Notes under the pieces: generated by a model
The model's database searches: none
Told to the model about the DNA's origin: nothing
What the model saw: only the letters and a program-made list of their open reading frames with translations
Position numbers and translations under genes: made by a program
NCBI GenBank assembly: GCA_021234155.1
Contig: JAJEKV010000014.1
Coordinates: forward strand, 14,064,494 to 14,128,493
Source of the DNA: Isoetes taiwanensis
Taxonomy: Eukaryota > Streptophyta > Lycopodiopsida > Isoetales > Isoetaceae
DNA length: 64,000 nt
Reading direction: 5' to 3'
In this document: one piece after another, positions 1 through 11,539 of the stretch
Layout of the letters: each line of letters begins with the position of its first letter
How positions within the stretch are numbered: the stretch's first letter is position 1

Positions 1-270
1 AAAAGATACACATCTTAGGAAAGCATATTTGATAATTTTATTGTTTACTTGACAAGGATTTAAGCAAAACTCGTGTTCGGTGAAATGATATTCTCTGACT
101 TGTCTCCTTACATAGCAGACATGTAAGGATCTGAATCCTTACTATGATTATAATACATTGTGAAAGCGGATCTTGCAGATAATTCTTTCATTATATCTTG
201 ATTGTACATACTCCATGTTTGAGAAATCTTCTTGATAAATACATGTATAGATAACACAGCCTTTCAACAG
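1..270. other. Presumed intron of the SRF gene
   Basis: I found no exon that joins in frame to the LRR exon at 271, so this stretch is most likely intron of the kinase gene, whose 5' end lies outside the window. Confidence 0.4.
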
Positions 271-3200
271 GAACCTCAGCAGAAATGCCTTATCCGGCCA
301 AATTCCTGACATTTTCCACAAATTTCTTAAGTTGCAAATACTGTAAGTTTTCTAAGAGCTATTACAGGCCAAGACCTTCTTGGTAAGGTTTGCTCAGAGA
401 ATTGTGTGAATTTTCTAGAGAGATCTATCAAATAATAAGTTGATTGGCAAGCTACCATTTAGTTTTGGTGATTTAAAGAGCCTTGTTAGCCTGTGAGTTT
501 CTAATGCTTATTTTCCTTTTGTCTTGGTTGTTGTCTTAAAAGATAAATATGTTATACAGGGACCTACATGAAAATGATCTTAGTGGGAGCATTGAAGTTC
601 TGGCCCAGTTGCATCTTCAATACCTGTAAAGTGTCTCCCTTTTGAATTTGTATGGGTAAACTTGTGGGTTTTGAAATGATAGAACATATATATCGGCACC
701 AGTCATTTGCACATTTGGGCATTTTCTGGACACTAGATGCAATACATTTAGTTTCCTTCCCCCCGCCCCTCCCTCCCTCCCTCCCTCCATCTGTACAGAG
801 TCTCATTTCGAGGTGTCATGGGCTGGTCCCCAATAGGATATATATCCTATTGATCAGTTTGGCAGTGGATGTTAGATCTCCACATCATTTCTCTTGCTCT
901 ATCTTCATATGCAGGAGGTCTCTATATAGCAGACAACAAGAGCTTACCAACTGACTATCAATTATAGTGCAGCAAAGTGTTTTGTGAACCTGCAAATATG
1001 TGTTTATCCTACTTAATAATGGAAGTAAAATATTTCAGGAATATAGAAAATAATAGATTTTCTGGTCCTGTTCCTCCAGAAGTGGCATCCACACCTATTT
1101 TCAGGTATGATATATTGCCTGGTCAATTTAATAATTGGCAATTTTCACTATCAAAATTACTAGTACATCATATAGGAGTAAAGGGAATCAAATCAACATG
1201 GTCATAAGTCCTACTCCAGCCTTCAGTACTAGCATATCTCACAAGAAGTGGACAATGCATACCAGAATGAAGGAAACATTGGGGATCGTTCTCGCATCTT
1301 TCTTTTTAATATGTCTACTATGTATAGTTATATGTTTCAAGAGAAACCATCATCACAAGGAAACTATGGTGGCTGTGAATGATGATGCCCGGCTCTCTCA
1401 TGTAGAATCCCTCTGCATTCAAGGTGTTCACTTAGACTTTCTTGAACATGCAGATTAGCATTTGCCACCATTCTTATAGAATATTGACGTTTCAGGAAGC
1501 AGTGGAGAGAAGTTGGACATCAAATCGCCTCTCCCATACCATTCGCCCTATCTGAGTCCAAATGCCAGTCCATCAAAAGTTTCAGGCAAAATTACAAAAG
1601 ATAGTCATTTGGATCTAGCAGTAACAAAGGAATACTCTTTTTTGGAAATTCAAGCTGCTACAAATGATTTTGCACAAGAAAATCTCCTGGGGGAGGGTGT
1701 CATAGGTCGAGTTTACAAGGCTAACTTTCCTGATGGCACGGTAAATATTGTTATGAAAAGACTTGTGGTCATTGGCATCTGTAACTGTCTATTTCCTGAT
1801 ACACATTCATCTGGATTGCAATTACATTTGCAGGTTTTGGCTATTAAGAAGCTGGACATTATGTCTTTTGCAGCAAGTATAGAAGATATTTTAAGGATGA
1901 TTTCAAACATATCAAGAATTCGTCAAGCTGATATCATAAGGCTTGTGGGCTTCTCTCTGAAGCACAACCATTGCCTCCTATTGTACGAGTACTTTGGAAA
2001 GGGAACATTAAGGGACATACTCCACACTAAGGAGGAGAGCCAAGATTTCTTGACATGGAATACACGAGTCAAAATTGCTCTAGGTGTTGCCAAGGCCTTG
2101 GCGTGAGTCGCTTTTCTAACAATCAAATAGTTACAGTAGAAAGTAGTTTTTTTTATCATGGTTCCTTTTCTTGATTTGGTTTCATAACAAAACCAACCAC
2201 TGGACCTTGTTAATACGTGCCTTAGTGGACTTTGTCTTTTGAGCTTTGGTTTGGTAGAACTAATGGCGCATTGGGCCTATGAAGATTAATTTGAATTTAA
2301 TCTCAAACAGGGTACTTAAAGAATGTATATTACTCATAGAATGATCATGCAACTATTTATGTACTAATTGTAGGTTTCTCAAAGCTGTCCTATAGGTACT
2401 TGCATGAAACATGTATACCACCCATGGTTCACAAAAACATCAAGTCTTCCAACATTCTACTTGACGAGAGCTTGGCACCACACTTATCTGATTGTGGACT
2501 TGCAACTTTAACAAGATCTGGTTGTGCGTCACAGGTATAAGCATTTATATTCAGGTTGCATTAAGGATGTCTTGTTGCTGATGCTGATTCATTTCAGATG
2601 TCTTCTCAAATGCTGCGTTCTTTTGGCTACAGTGCTCCTGAATATGCATTATCTGGAATCTACACAGAAAAAAGTGACGTTTACAGTTTTGGTATTGTAA
2701 TGCTTGAACTTTTGACAGGGAGGGAGGCACTTGACAGGTATGTTACAGATAGATATACATGATTGCTGACAGGCGTTTGCTTCCGTTCTTATGTACAATA
2801 TGATTGAGTACTGTGAGAAAATGCTGTGGACTGAGGAATACTGAGAGTTTTATTATCTGTTTGATTCCTGCATTGTCAATTCTCGTGACAGCTTTGCTGA
2901 ATAACGTCATAGCAGAAAATGTAGCATGATGAGTCCATGTATCGATGTTGCCATATTGTAGCAGCATTGTATCTCATGATGAAGACGAGGGTCTAGATGC
3001 GTACATAAAGGTCAAATAACTGAGAAAAATACACTTTAAATCAAGCTGGCATTTTGTGTCTTGTTAATGTGTCTATAGGAAAATAGACGAGCCGCTAGCA
3101 AGGTGGGCAGTACCTCAGCTGCAGTCTTTTGATTCCTTGATAGCCATACTAGATCCGAATCTTAAAGGCATATACCCAGCCAGGGCGGTGTCTCGGTTTG

Positions 3201-3455
3201 CAGAAATTATATGCAAGTGTGTTCAGGTATGTTATGCTACAAGTTTTTCAATCCCGAAACCTTTCATGAATTACATTTGCAAATATGCAGACAGAGGCAC
3301 GACTGAGACCCAAAATGTCAGAAGTAATGCAGCTTCTGGTGCGCATCATACAACGAACAAGTCTTACAAAGAGGAATTCTTCTCGGGCAATGCAGGAACA
3401 GGAGGATATGGAGAATTTCTTGAGCAGATATTTTAACCGCTCCGACAGATTATGA
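271..3455 (+). CDS. STRUBBELIG-receptor family (SRF) LRR receptor-like kinase, 3' portion
   Basis: The visible exons are 271-342, 421-492, 560-625, 1039-1104, 1176-1423, 1496-1740, 1834-2102, 2396-2534, 2598-2737, 3079-3226 and 3291-3455. All have AG/GT borders, and the frame stays open for 543 codons including the TGA at 3453. The two 72-bp exons and the two 66-bp exons are classic leucine-rich-repeat exons. A transmembrane segment ([20 protein letters not shown]) lies near 1270-1330. A Pro/Ser-rich juxtamembrane part follows, then a kinase domain from about 1640 ([27 protein letters not shown]). The catalytic loop reads [12 protein letters not shown] instead of HRDLK and the DFG position reads DCGL. 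Both changes are typical of SRF/STRUBBELIG proteins, which are considered atypical or inactive kinases acting in tissue morphogenesis at the plasma membrane. The signal peptide, SUB domain and first LRRs lie beyond the left edge. Family assignment is firm; the exact member is not known. Confidence 0.88.
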
Positions 3456-4372
3456 AGACATTTGTTTCCACGATTCGTGAGGGCGGGGAGGTAAAAAGAG
3501 GAACCACTTGCAAAATCTGCCATCAAGCTAAGCATAATAGTGAAGGCTATTTGAAATGCTTAGATGATTTGCAATGTAATGTGGACTACCAATGTTTAAT
3601 GCAAGCTGTATATGAGTACCTTATGTCTAAGTGGTACTTTATGAGTTCTATTGTTTTTAGCACGACGGCAAGGTGCTACAGGAGGTTTTGTACCTAGGAA
3701 AGTTAAACCAGCTATAGAGTGCTGATGTCTAAACTTAGAGGACTTGAACCTCCATATTTGCTCTTTTGATTCAAGATACTAATCCAATCTAAGCACAAGG
3801 TGGATGATTCGAGCACAAGTTGGACGACATATATTACCTTATGTCGACACTTTGCAAAGCAGGGGTTCTCAAGCCTAATGGAATTGGTTAAATACAGCAT
3901 GCCCCATGTTTGGTGTGGGGCACTTTTGGGTTGCAGATGCCCCAAAAATTGGTATCACACTTGCAATAGATTGGTATTGGTCCGGTGTTCTTCTAGTACT
4001 TAACGGATTTTTCCTAGAGCTGGGATGCTTGCCTTAAACTTGTAGAGCCTTCTCTGCAGTACTACTGCCAGCCTTCTAGCAACTTCCCCTCTTTGACATT
4101 GCTCTTCCCTTTGACGTTTGGTTACTGCCACATTTTTCTTTTTCAACAAGTCTTTCAGGCAGCTTTTATGGCAATAGGTGTTGCTCTGATTTTGAGTGGC
4201 TTCACTAATGAAGCACTAATCTTTTTGCTAGCCACATACTTAACCCTCTTCTTTTTGGGTTCCTAGTGGTATCATCCTTTATTCCCTTATGGGATTTTTT
4301 TGGAATGTTGGGAGTATGTGTAATGGACGCACATGATGAATAACTCAGGAAGAGTGCTGAAAGCCCATCAAA
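3456..4372. other. 3' flank of the SRF gene, no gene seen
   Basis: This stretch presumably starts with the kinase 3' UTR. The short open frames on both strands show no recognisable motif. I see no RNA gene or clear repeat before 4373. Confidence 0.5.
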
Positions 4373-4445
4373 GGGCTGGTAGCAAGTGGCAGAGTACTTG
4401 GCTTGCAAGCAAGATGTCTTGGGTTTGATCCCCAGCGTGTCCACC
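4373..4445 (+). repeat. tRNA-Ala(TGC)-derived SINE head or tRNA pseudogene
   Basis: This 73-bp stretch folds roughly like a tRNA. There is an A-box-like segment at 4380-4392 (tagcaagtggcag) and a near-perfect B box at 4421-4432 (gggtttgatccc). The anticodon loop is cttgcaa, giving anticodon TGC (alanine) at 4404-4406. An A discriminator base and CC follow the 3' acceptor strand. The acceptor stem has mismatches, so a functional tRNA is unlikely. The unit runs directly into a non-tRNA body with repeated segments, which is the usual structure of a tRNA-derived SINE. Confidence 0.6.
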
Positions 4446-4770
4446 CAATTAAGTAGGCTCATCTCTCAATATGATAACATAGCTATAGTCCCAAGTAGAG
4501 GATGTTTAACCGCACTAGGATGTCCCCAGTGGTATAGGAGTGAGAATGAGCAAGGTTTTGCTTAACTCACTGGGATAGTCTTTAGTGGTATAGGGATGAG
4601 AATGAGCAAAGCTTGGCCAGTGAAAGCCCAACTCACGCAGTGGTGGAGTTGCCCTTGGTGAGAGAGCATGTGGATTGTGGTGAAGGCTGACACTGGGATA
4701 GTACAAGTGGCATAGGGGTGAGAATGAGTGGCTTGGAGCCCAACTCCCGCAGTAGTGGATACCCCGACTT
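4446..4770 (+). repeat. SINE body with imperfect tandem repeats
   Basis: Three imperfect copies of a segment containing gtggtataggagtgagaatg occur at about 4527, 4574 and 4697. Two are followed by a further shared segment (gcccaactcacgcag and gcccaactcccgcag). Together with the tRNA-like head upstream they look like the body of a SINE or its tandemly extended derivative. The 3' limit is uncertain because LINE A follows at once. Confidence 0.45.
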
Positions 4771-4789
4771 GCCAGGATACCAGCGCTAC

Positions 4790-7592
4790 TCAATCTTCAA
4801 TGATTGCCGTAAAAGGGGGGCTTTGGGGGGGGGTTGCCTTTGGCATAGTCAATCTCCTTGTTCAAAACAAACAAGCACAACCGGTACCTGTGGTTGCGTG
4901 TGCAAAACTGCAGTAGCATACCTCTCTTTGTGGCAGCCTGCTACTTTCCACATGCAGAAAGCAACTTCTATCACATCCACTCGGATGTGGATAGGCTGGA
5001 TCCCTATGTTGATCTATATGATGACATACAACATAAGCAGTTGGGCAGTGTCATACTCCTTGGAGACTTCAATGCACACACCGGGGTAGAACAACCCATA
5101 AGGTTTGATCCCTTGACTGGTGATGTATTACAGCTTTCTCCTGCAGAAGGAGCTTGGCCATGGACATCAGATGACAATCAGGTTACACGCTATGGTAGAC
5201 AATTGCTTTTGCTCTGTGGTATCTTTGACCGGTAATGCAATGGGTAGCACGCGGTGGTCGCTCACTCGCAAAGAGCACTTGTAGACGTGAAAACCGTGGG
5301 GAGGATCTAGTGTGGTGGACTATGTGCTGGTGCCTGAGCAGGATATGCATGTCGTCAAGCACTTCCAGGTGGGAACAACTAATAGGGATGAAGAGATCGA
5401 CTCAAACCACTTACCACTTTACTTGAAGTTGGCTTGGCAGGTTGTGCGAACCCCCTGTGCAACAACTCATCACATGCCTCAGCTGCAATTGGATTATGAA
5501 TATGCAGGGGCTTATGCCCAGATGCTTATAGATGGCCTGACAAAATTTTTGCAATATCCTACACTAGAGCAACAGACAGGCCGGCTGACTGATATGCTTA
5601 GGATTGCGGCGGAGAGGTGCTTCGGGATAAGCCGCCCGCGACGGACCTCCAAGAACACAACCTTCCCACGTAATCAATGGTTTGATTCAGAGTGCAAGGA
5701 ACACAAAAGCTGGCTCCGCTAGGTCACAGATCCTGCTTTACGCCCACATGCAGTCAAACAGTACCGCGTCTTCCTTAAAGCTAAGAAAGCCAGGTACATT
5801 ACAGCGCATCAAAGGGAAATGTTTTACCTCTTGGACGTCACCCGGGACCTTCGCCGAAGGGTTCTTAGAAAGCCGATGCACCCACGGGGAACATCACTCC
5901 CGGCGATGGAGGCAATACGTGCAACAACTATACGACCCTCAGGGTGCACAGGCAACGTTACCCCTGCAAGAAGGCCCAGTGCTGGAAATCACAGATTCAG
6001 ATGTGGAACAAGGCTTACAACGTCTTGCCAATGGGAAAGCGCCAGACCTGGATGGTATGCAGACAGAATTGCTTAAGTGGGCAGGGCCATCCATAGTACT
6101 GGTGCTGACCGCCTTGTTCAATAAGGCATTACAGGAAGGCTTTCCACTGCAGTGGACCAACAGCAGAGTTGTTCCCATCTATAAGGCAGGTGACCCGCAC
6201 TGCCCAGCCAATTACCGAACATTCATGGTCAGTTCGGTGTTTTGCAAAAGCTGCTTCTTTGGGATTCTCAAGCGGCGGTTGGAGGGCTTGGCGGCGGCGG
6301 AGGTGCGGGCCCTCACCCAGGCAGGATTCAGACCCCGACACTCAACCATTGACCACATCTTCACGTTGCGAACTTTGATTGAAGACAGCAGGAACTGCTG
6401 TCAGGATCTATATTGTTGCTTCAAGGATTTTGCGAAGGCGTTTGTGTGCCTCGGGAAAAATTATGGGCAAGATTGCGACAGCTGGGGGTTCCTGTAGATT
6501 TGCAGAATGTAGTGTACAGGCTATATGAAAGATGCTCGGGTCGGTTGCAGCCGTCAAGCCAACCATTTGATAGTAATATCGGGGTTCATCAGGGATGCCC
6601 TCTCTCCCCAACATTGTTTGGGCTTTATATTGATCAATTGGAGAGATGGCATGCTGATAATGGGGGCGACGGAGCTCACCTTCTGCACCAGATCATCAGC
6701 CAGTTAATATATGCTGATGATGTGGACCCCCTAGCTTACACACCGGCAGACATGCAACGACATGTTGATGCCCTGGACACATTTTTCCAAGCGACTGATA
6801 TGCGCGTCAACCTGGCCAAGACTAAGGTGGTTCTCATATCATCCTCACGTCAGCCGATGATCCCCTCCTTCAGTTACCGAGGGCAGAATGTGGAAGTGGC
6901 ATCCACATACAAATATTTGGGAGTGGAGTTCCCTTCTACTATGCACTGGGACACATCTATACGGCTATGAGTGACGGCGGGCTGGAAGGCACTATATGCA
7001 ATATAAAATAATAGTCATAGAGCAGAGTTGTATGATTGGGCCCATTAGTCACACCTGTTCAAGGTCTTAGTGGTGCCTGTCCTTTTATACGGGGTTGAAG
7101 TATGGGGCCCAGTAGTATCCCTCGCTTGGAATGACTTGGAGCAGGTGCAAAAAGCCTTCTTGGTACGAGCACTAGGGGTGAAGTCCACGGTCCCATATCA
7201 AATTCTACTGCAGGAGGCGGGATTCTTGCCTCTTCAGAGGGCGGCCCTTGATCGCCGCATTGTCTATTTTCAGAAGGTGGTCAATATGGACGATGCTCGT
7301 CTCCCTAACCTAGCTTATATCATGGCAATGGGGCCGCAGCGTCTCAAGGCCTGCTGGAGGGAAAAGAGAGCTCAATGGTTAGCTAGATGGAATGTGCAGA
7401 AGCACAGGTGCATACATGTGCAAACAGAAGCAGACCGTCATAGCTTGAGGCAATATCTTGACGCTTGCTTCCTCAGGAAGCTTTGGGATGCCAGTGCCCT
7501 TGAACAGGTCAAGACAGCACACTACCAGCGCCACATAAATCCCACATTGGAACGAGGCCCGCAATGCTACATGCATACTCACTTGTCCATGT
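4790..7592 (+). mobile_element. LINE A: decayed non-LTR retrotransposon (endonuclease + reverse transcriptase)
   Basis: Several overlapping frames together give one ORF2-type protein. Endonuclease remains are at about 4800-5400 (GDFNAHTG near 5060; SVVDYVLVPEQD near 5310). The reverse transcriptase lies at about 5990-6960 (LANGKAPDLDGMQTELLKWA, QAGFRPRHSTIDH, GVHQGCPLSPTLFG near 6583, YADDV near 6709). The post-RT region is at 7070-7590. Several frameshifts (near 5240, 5720, 6450 and 6970) make it non-functional. ORF1 is absent and the 3' end is cut off before the terminal Cys/His knuckle, exactly where an antisense gypsy fragment starts. It is closest in motif wording to LINE D in this window. 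Confidence 0.88.
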
Positions 7593-8233
7593 GCGAAACA
7601 GTCCTCAAATTCTTGGAATAATTTTTGCAACTCATTTGCTTCAAATTCATCTATTCTTTTACCAATTTTTAACGCATGTTTTGCTCCATTCTTCATTATA
7701 GAAAGCTCTTTAGTATTGTCGTTAGGCTCTGCAATGATGGTAAAGATTTCATTATAATGCATCATAGCATCACTTGGTACTTCTCCCCCTGCCACACATT
7801 CTTCAGTAGATGCTTCAAAAATAGCGTGTTCGCACAATGCATCTACTTCCACATTGCTTGCCCTAGACACATGTTCAATGCGTATGTATTCAAATTGCTT
7901 GCATGCTTCTATAACGTGTTCGTAAGCCACAACTAGGTGCGGATGCTTTATTTGGTATTCATGATTTACTTGCTTACAAATGGGCTCCGAATCACCATAT
8001 ACATGTAATGTATTAGCACCATTAAGGCATGCCATTTGCAGTCCAGCCAACAATGCTTTATATTCTGCCATATTATTAGAATGCATGTATATCATCTGGA
8101 TCTTCGATTCAATTATCTTCCCGTCCTGGTTTTTAAGCACCATTTCTATAGCTGAAACACCAAGTTTCCTTGAAATCCCACCATCAAACCACAAGGTGGC
8201 ACCACTGGCAATCATGTCTTGGAAAAGATACAA
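7593..8233 (-). mobile_element. Ty3/gypsy pol fragment: RNase H (RVT_3-like) followed by a pre-RT segment
   Basis: One minus-strand frame from 8233 down to the LINE A junction encodes a complete RNase H fold. The acidic residues expected for catalysis are visible in order: FDGG, NNMAEYKAL, YGDSEPI and NVEVDAL. This type of archaeal/plant-like RNase H (aRNH) is known as an extra domain in Tat-lineage Ty3/gypsy elements. It is followed by KIGKRIDEFEANELQKLFQE and FEDCFAH, which resemble the segment normally found just before the reverse transcriptase. The RT itself is missing, because the frame runs into antisense LINE A near 7592. Fragment only. Confidence 0.7.
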
Positions 8234-8280
8234 CTAGGTGCAATCAAGTCCGATTCACTAAAACCATCCTCGTCTATTGT

Positions 8281-8365
8281 AGAAGAGAACCATCATTCTA
8301 AGAAAAGGGACGCCTGCTTTGGTGTCATACCACTTTGACCTTTGGCGTCACGCCACTTTGACCTG
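8281..8365 (-). repeat. Dispersed repeat, copy 1 (with internal duplication)
   Basis: About 60 bp here (gaaccatcattctaagaaaa onward) match 14347-14408 in the same orientation. Within this copy a unit of about 23 bp, read on the minus strand as ggtcaaagtggcgtgacgcc, occurs twice with small changes. The core gtggcgtgacg also appears at 16941 next to a LINE-type 3' end, so this may be the 3' end of a LINE or a SINE. Confidence 0.5.
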
Positions 8366-8803
8366 AAGAAGAGTATGGAATTTCTATTTTGTCCATGTAA
8401 GATTATATATACTTGTTTCAGAGTTTTGAATGGTAGGTGGATCATTATATAAACAATTCCCTTCAACATATCGATGCCTTCCGCAATACCTAAATGAAAT
8501 GTGAAAGTTAAATGGAAGTGACAACGCAATAAATAATAACATTTCACTAACCAAAGCCAATTACATTTTTTTGTTTATCCAGGTGTGCTTCAGTTTGCAT
8601 AGTTTTGAAACTATTTTTCAAGCCAAACCAATTATTTTATGTTTTTTATATCTTGTGCTCGAACTACATATGAATTGAATCAAGACCTGGAAAGTGCCAC
8701 ACTTTATGTTCAGGTCATCCAACCGACATGTTGGACACAGTTTTGACATGGATTAGAGTGCAGCAATAGAATATTTGAATAAAAGAATCAGGAACCAGTA
8801 GAC
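8366..8803. other. No gene recognised
   Basis: AT-rich sequence. A minus-strand 84-codon frame shows no known motif. Nothing supportable was found. Confidence 0.4.
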
Positions 8804-9650
8804 CTATTTCTCTTCATGATCTTCTGCAAAAACAAACCCTGGGTTTGAATCAGTGGCGAAGCTTCCTAGTGCGGCAATTGTAACTGTACTACTACCTATC
8901 TTCTTGATAGTTCTGGATATCATGCATATATGGGTTGCTTCTATCACTACCATTACCTCTTGCATACCACAAAACAACATAACTGCTTCTGCAATTTGCC
9001 TTGTACGGCGTTCTTGTAACCTGAAGTCTATAACTGCAGAGTGACGACCTTGCTCAATGAAGTAATCCACATCAGCAACCCCAGAAAATGGCAATGGATG
9101 ATGCTCACAATGAGAACAAATACTAAGTTCTAGAGTTTCAGCATTTATTTCGTCCATTATTGAATCAATTATACCGCAGTGATGCATAAAATCAGATGCT
9201 TTGTTGTGTTGAGGCTAATGGCCAAAGAACAAATCTTAATCGCGTGAACTTCAACTCATGTCTATTAAATCTTCACCAACGGACCGGATCAATGATAGCT
9301 GACACCACGTCTCGGAAGTTACATGTTTTGTCTACCACAAATGCAGTTGTAAGAGAGACTTCTAGTAGCTTTTCCACAAAACAACCAAGCTGTCCCTTCA
9401 ATCCAACAAGACTAGCACAAGCAAGCACCGAATTAAATTCATCAAAAGGAGACACTGGTTTGCCATCAAGTGAAGAGAAGGATAAAAAACTATTAACAGT
9501 GGAGCTATTCATGCAAGATAATTGTAGTTCAATGCCTGCTAATTCCAAGATGGCCATGAATCCACTCCATAATTCAGAGCCCGTCTTCTCAAATTTACCC
9601 TTCCCTGCGAATATTGAGCTTGACCTCCAAGTTATCCAAGAAACATATAA
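8804..9650 (-). pseudogene. Possible minus-strand coding relic, function unknown
   Basis: Two neighbouring minus-strand frames, 9557-9273 (94 codons, extendable upstream) and 9187-8804 (127 codons), have protein-like composition. They have ordinary hydrophobic patterning (LELAGIELQLSC; QIAEAVMLFCGMQEVMVVIE) rather than low complexity. They could be adjacent exons or one broken frame. A plus-strand frame at 9196-9660 overlaps them and looks like their shadow. I do not recognise the family. It may be a gene relic or an unrecognised transposon protein. Confidence 0.25.
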
Positions 9651-9660
9651 GACAAAATAA

Positions 9661-10535
9661 GTTCGGGATTACCATGTGACGGTCCAAAATCTATAACAAA
9701 TGATGCCTAGAAGTTCAACATGCATATGCACTAACCAGACAACTATTCTAGGTTTTATAAACTTTTGAAGTTTGTATCTGTGTCCAGATTCACCTTTTTA
9801 AAGCTCTTATAACTCTTATGCAGTAGTGGCAACTAGAAGTAAGAGGTGAATCAATCTTGAATATAGATATCTTGTATCAAGAACCAGACGAATAATTAAA
9901 ATCCTCTATCGTCTTCAGGGCGACCTCGAGCTGGGGGGGAGCCTAACCTGTCGAAACCTGGGCGAACTTTTTCCCCCTTTTTTTAATCAAATCTATTGGA
10001 GATTCATATCCTTTTTTTTTAAACCCTAAAATATAGCATTTTAGCGAATATTCGCCCCTTAAGGGAAACCCGTGGTGCTAGGGCATGATGGGATTAGGTA
10101 GAATCCGTATATGACTTAGTTGGGTTTGGGTCTGTGTGGATCTTGTCGGTTTATTCTCATATAGTTTGTTGGTTGTCGCCTTGCTTAAATTTCCATTTTT
10201 TGTTTGTGGTTTGGTATTTCCTTATGGCTTGTGGGGCTTTGTGGTTTTTCGGTCAGGTGTGAGCGTGCCGTCTACGGTTGGTCCGTCTAGTTACTCTGTT
10301 GGTTCCTGTCTAGTTACTTTTTTGGTTCCTGTCATCAGTTTTTGGTATGGGTCATAAGTTGTACATACACTTGGCTTGTGTCCTAATTTGTTTATGTAGT
10401 GTTGCGCATTGCCTAGGTGTGCTATTATAAAAAGGGTTTTCTAGGGTTGTTGCGTGCTGTTTGTTCCTTTATGTTACCGGTAGTGCATCTTGGGCAACGT
10501 TTTCCAATTTTGTGAGAGGTGTCTCCTGTTGATTT
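9661..10535. other. Flank or possible 5' region of the DIRS-like element
   Basis: No coding motif is visible. From about 10060 the sequence becomes T/G-rich in the same style as the DIRS-like coding region, so the untranslated 5' part of that element may begin here. I could not identify its terminal repeat. Confidence 0.3.
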
Positions 10536-11539
10536 GTGTTTGGCATGGTTCGTTGCTTTTCGGTTGATTGTATTGGTGTTTTGACTCGTTTGTGTGCCTT
10601 TCTTTTTGTTCTCACCTCTTTTCATGATGGTTTCCACTATCCTTTTTTCTTTCAGTGGACAATGTATGCTCAATCTACTTTCCGAATCATTATCCCTCCA
10701 ACCACTGATCATGGGTTTGCCCCCCCTCCTCTGCCCGAGGTGATACTGCAGAATGCTCCTGTTTCATTTAACCCTGCATTTTTCTTGCCTTTTCCTTTCG
10801 AGTGTCGTGATCCGAACCTTTGTGTTGCCTTCAATCTTGACCACTTGTCTTGGTCCCTTGACCATTTGCCCCCTACTTCTTTATCTTCTTTGACTTTTAT
10901 GACGGGTTGCCTATGGTTTTCCTCTTATCTGGATGATGCCATCGGCCAAGAGGATTTGGACATTGACTTTTACCGGGACCCATTAGCTCGAAAGTGGAAG
11001 TCCCTAACATGGTGTATTTTCGTCTTGACTACTCTGCATTGATGGGATCGAAGTGGCCATGCGCTATTTAGGTTTTAATTCGCAAGCCATTCTTCGAGAT
11101 TGCTTGTTACGCTTCTCCTATGCTCGGAGTTGGAGGTCTGAGTTGTCCCGTTTCGCTCCACTTTCTGCATTAAATCCAATCATTTCTTGGCTTTTCTTCA
11201 CCGACCCCTCTTGCACTCTCATTTTAGTTCTGGGCCGGATATGATGGCACCCTGGTACCTGCATCGAGAAATTCCATTGTGAAGCTGGCCCTATGGCCAT
11301 GATTTCTGCCATACATTATGATAAAACTTTTGATGTGGGCCTCGGAGCCATTGTTTTTTTGAATTTAATTATGCGAGTTTGGGTTGTGAGTTATGAGTCT
11401 TGTATTTCATGGATTTTCTCATTTCTTGTTGTTGGTTCTAAGGGGTTTTTTGTTTTAGGATGGCTGATGCCAATCCATCCAGGTTGCCACCGGGGTCTAC
11501 TTTGCCCTTTTGGCAGTCCTTCTGTTCCTCCCCGCAAGC

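Noticed and set aside
4393-4432. Functional tRNA-Ala gene
   Set aside because: Acceptor stem mismatches and fusion to a repeat body point to a SINE head or pseudogene.
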